Of a stretch of DNA of 6,375 nt, positions 6,092-6,375 are shown one piece after another. The notes under the pieces were generated by a model. It worked only from the letters and a program-made list of their open reading frames with translations. It was not told where the DNA came from and did not search any database. Location: NCBI GenBank assembly GCA_030595135.1, contig JAUVDU010000098.1:1-6375 (forward strand). The letters are read 5' to 3'. Every line of letters starts with the position of its first letter. Position 1 is the stretch's first letter. Origin of the DNA: Deltaproteobacteria bacterium (GTDB lineage Bacteria; Desulfobacterota; Anaeroferrophillalia; Anaeroferrophillales; Tharpellaceae). The translations under genes and the position numbers were made by a program.

Positions 6092-6375
6092 TTAAAGCTC
6101 ACAAAGCGCCACCTTATGAGGTTGATAACGCTTCTCTAAATAGTTGTAAAAAGGCTCTACATCATGCTCTGGATGATACTCCTGCGGATAATAAACAAGG
6201 AGATTTTCTAGAAGAGGCAGCATAAAAAACTTACGCCAACGAAGATCCAGAGTCAATAAAACAATCGCTGACGAGTTACCCACTCTCTGCAAAATATCTT
6301 TTATAACGGCTGGCGAGACATTACCGTCCCGGTAAAGATCGAGCAGAACGTATTTTTCTCCTACTTCTGTACCGG
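6092..6375 (-). CDS. C-terminal part of an unidentified protein sharing a module with the large glycosyltransferase (5' end outside window)
   Basis: The minus-strand frame is open from the right edge to the TAA at 6092-6094, giving at least 93 residues with no convincing start inside the window. The TTG at 6290-6292 is not a credible start, since coding similarity continues upstream of it. The last 84 residues (LLDL... to ...VALCEL) align without gaps, by eye, to residues 350-433 of the 832-residue glycosyltransferase two genes downstream, about 26 identities, including RWRKFF, VYYPQEY, YNYL and KVAL. In that protein the module is followed by a GT4 domain; here the protein simply ends. It may therefore be the tail of a related glycosyltransferase lacking GT4, but the part that would show this is outside the window. 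It is 45 bp upstream of the methyltransferase and likely in the same operon. No signal peptide or membrane segment is visible in this part. Confidence 0.75.
   Translation of the reverse strand, partial: GTEVGEKYVLLDLYRDGNVSPAVIKDILQRVGNSSAIVLLTLDLRWRKFFMLPLLENLLVYYPQEYHPEHDVEPFYNYLEKRYQPHKVALCEL
6095..6346 (-). other. Copy 1 of the shared module (C-terminus of the right-edge protein)
   Basis: These 84 codons are the partner of 3919-4170. The spacing of conserved residues is identical (no gap needed), which suggests a folded domain and not a chance low-complexity match. The stop codon follows the last aligned residue directly. Confidence 0.6.

Noticed and set aside
1..6375. CRISPR array, tRNA/rRNA, insertion sequence or transposase
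   Set aside because: No regularly spaced repeats, no RNA gene features and no transposase motifs were seen on either strand.

Overview
The window is a tightly packed, one-directional (minus strand) block of surface-polysaccharide genes. Transcription runs from the high-coordinate end to the low-coordinate end. Base composition is moderate. The genes look bacterial and Gram-negative in style, and the intergenic CCACAGATGxACACAxAT-type repeat is one I associate with Desulfobacterota/Geobacter-like and several environmental phyla. That placement is only a weak inference, because no taxonomic marker gene is present.

Layout in order of transcription: (1) 6375-6092, the C-terminal end of a protein that starts outside the window. 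(2) 6046-5210, a class I SAM-dependent methyltransferase. (3) 5217-2719, a large two-domain glycosyltransferase (degenerate GT2 domain, a linker module, then GT4). (4) 2722-1796, an NAD-dependent sugar-nucleotide epimerase/dehydratase. (5) 1799-951, a GT2 glycosyltransferase. (6) A 252-bp non-coding gap holding two inverted repeats. (7) 698-1, a GT4 (CapM/PglA-like) glycosyltransferase cut by the left edge. Genes 2 to 5 overlap by 8, 4 and 4 bp, and only 45 bp separate genes 1 and 2, so they are almost certainly one translationally coupled operon. Gene 7 follows the gap and may be read through or separately controlled.

Together the genes fit assembly of an O-antigen, capsule or exopolysaccharide repeat unit. 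The epimerase would supply a nucleotide sugar, three glycosyltransferases would add residues on the cytoplasmic face, and the methyltransferase would modify a sugar. No flippase, polymerase or initiating transferase is visible here.

The most unusual points are these. An approximately 84-residue module is shared, without gaps by eye, between the middle of the large glycosyltransferase and the C-terminus of the right-edge protein. The large enzyme has lost the GT2 DxD motif and has E-X7-Q instead of E-X7-E in its GT4 domain. A 7-bp tandem repeat at the epimerase/GT2 junction places ATGs in three reading frames. A 20-bp-arm inverted repeat with decamer repeats lies just upstream of gene 7.
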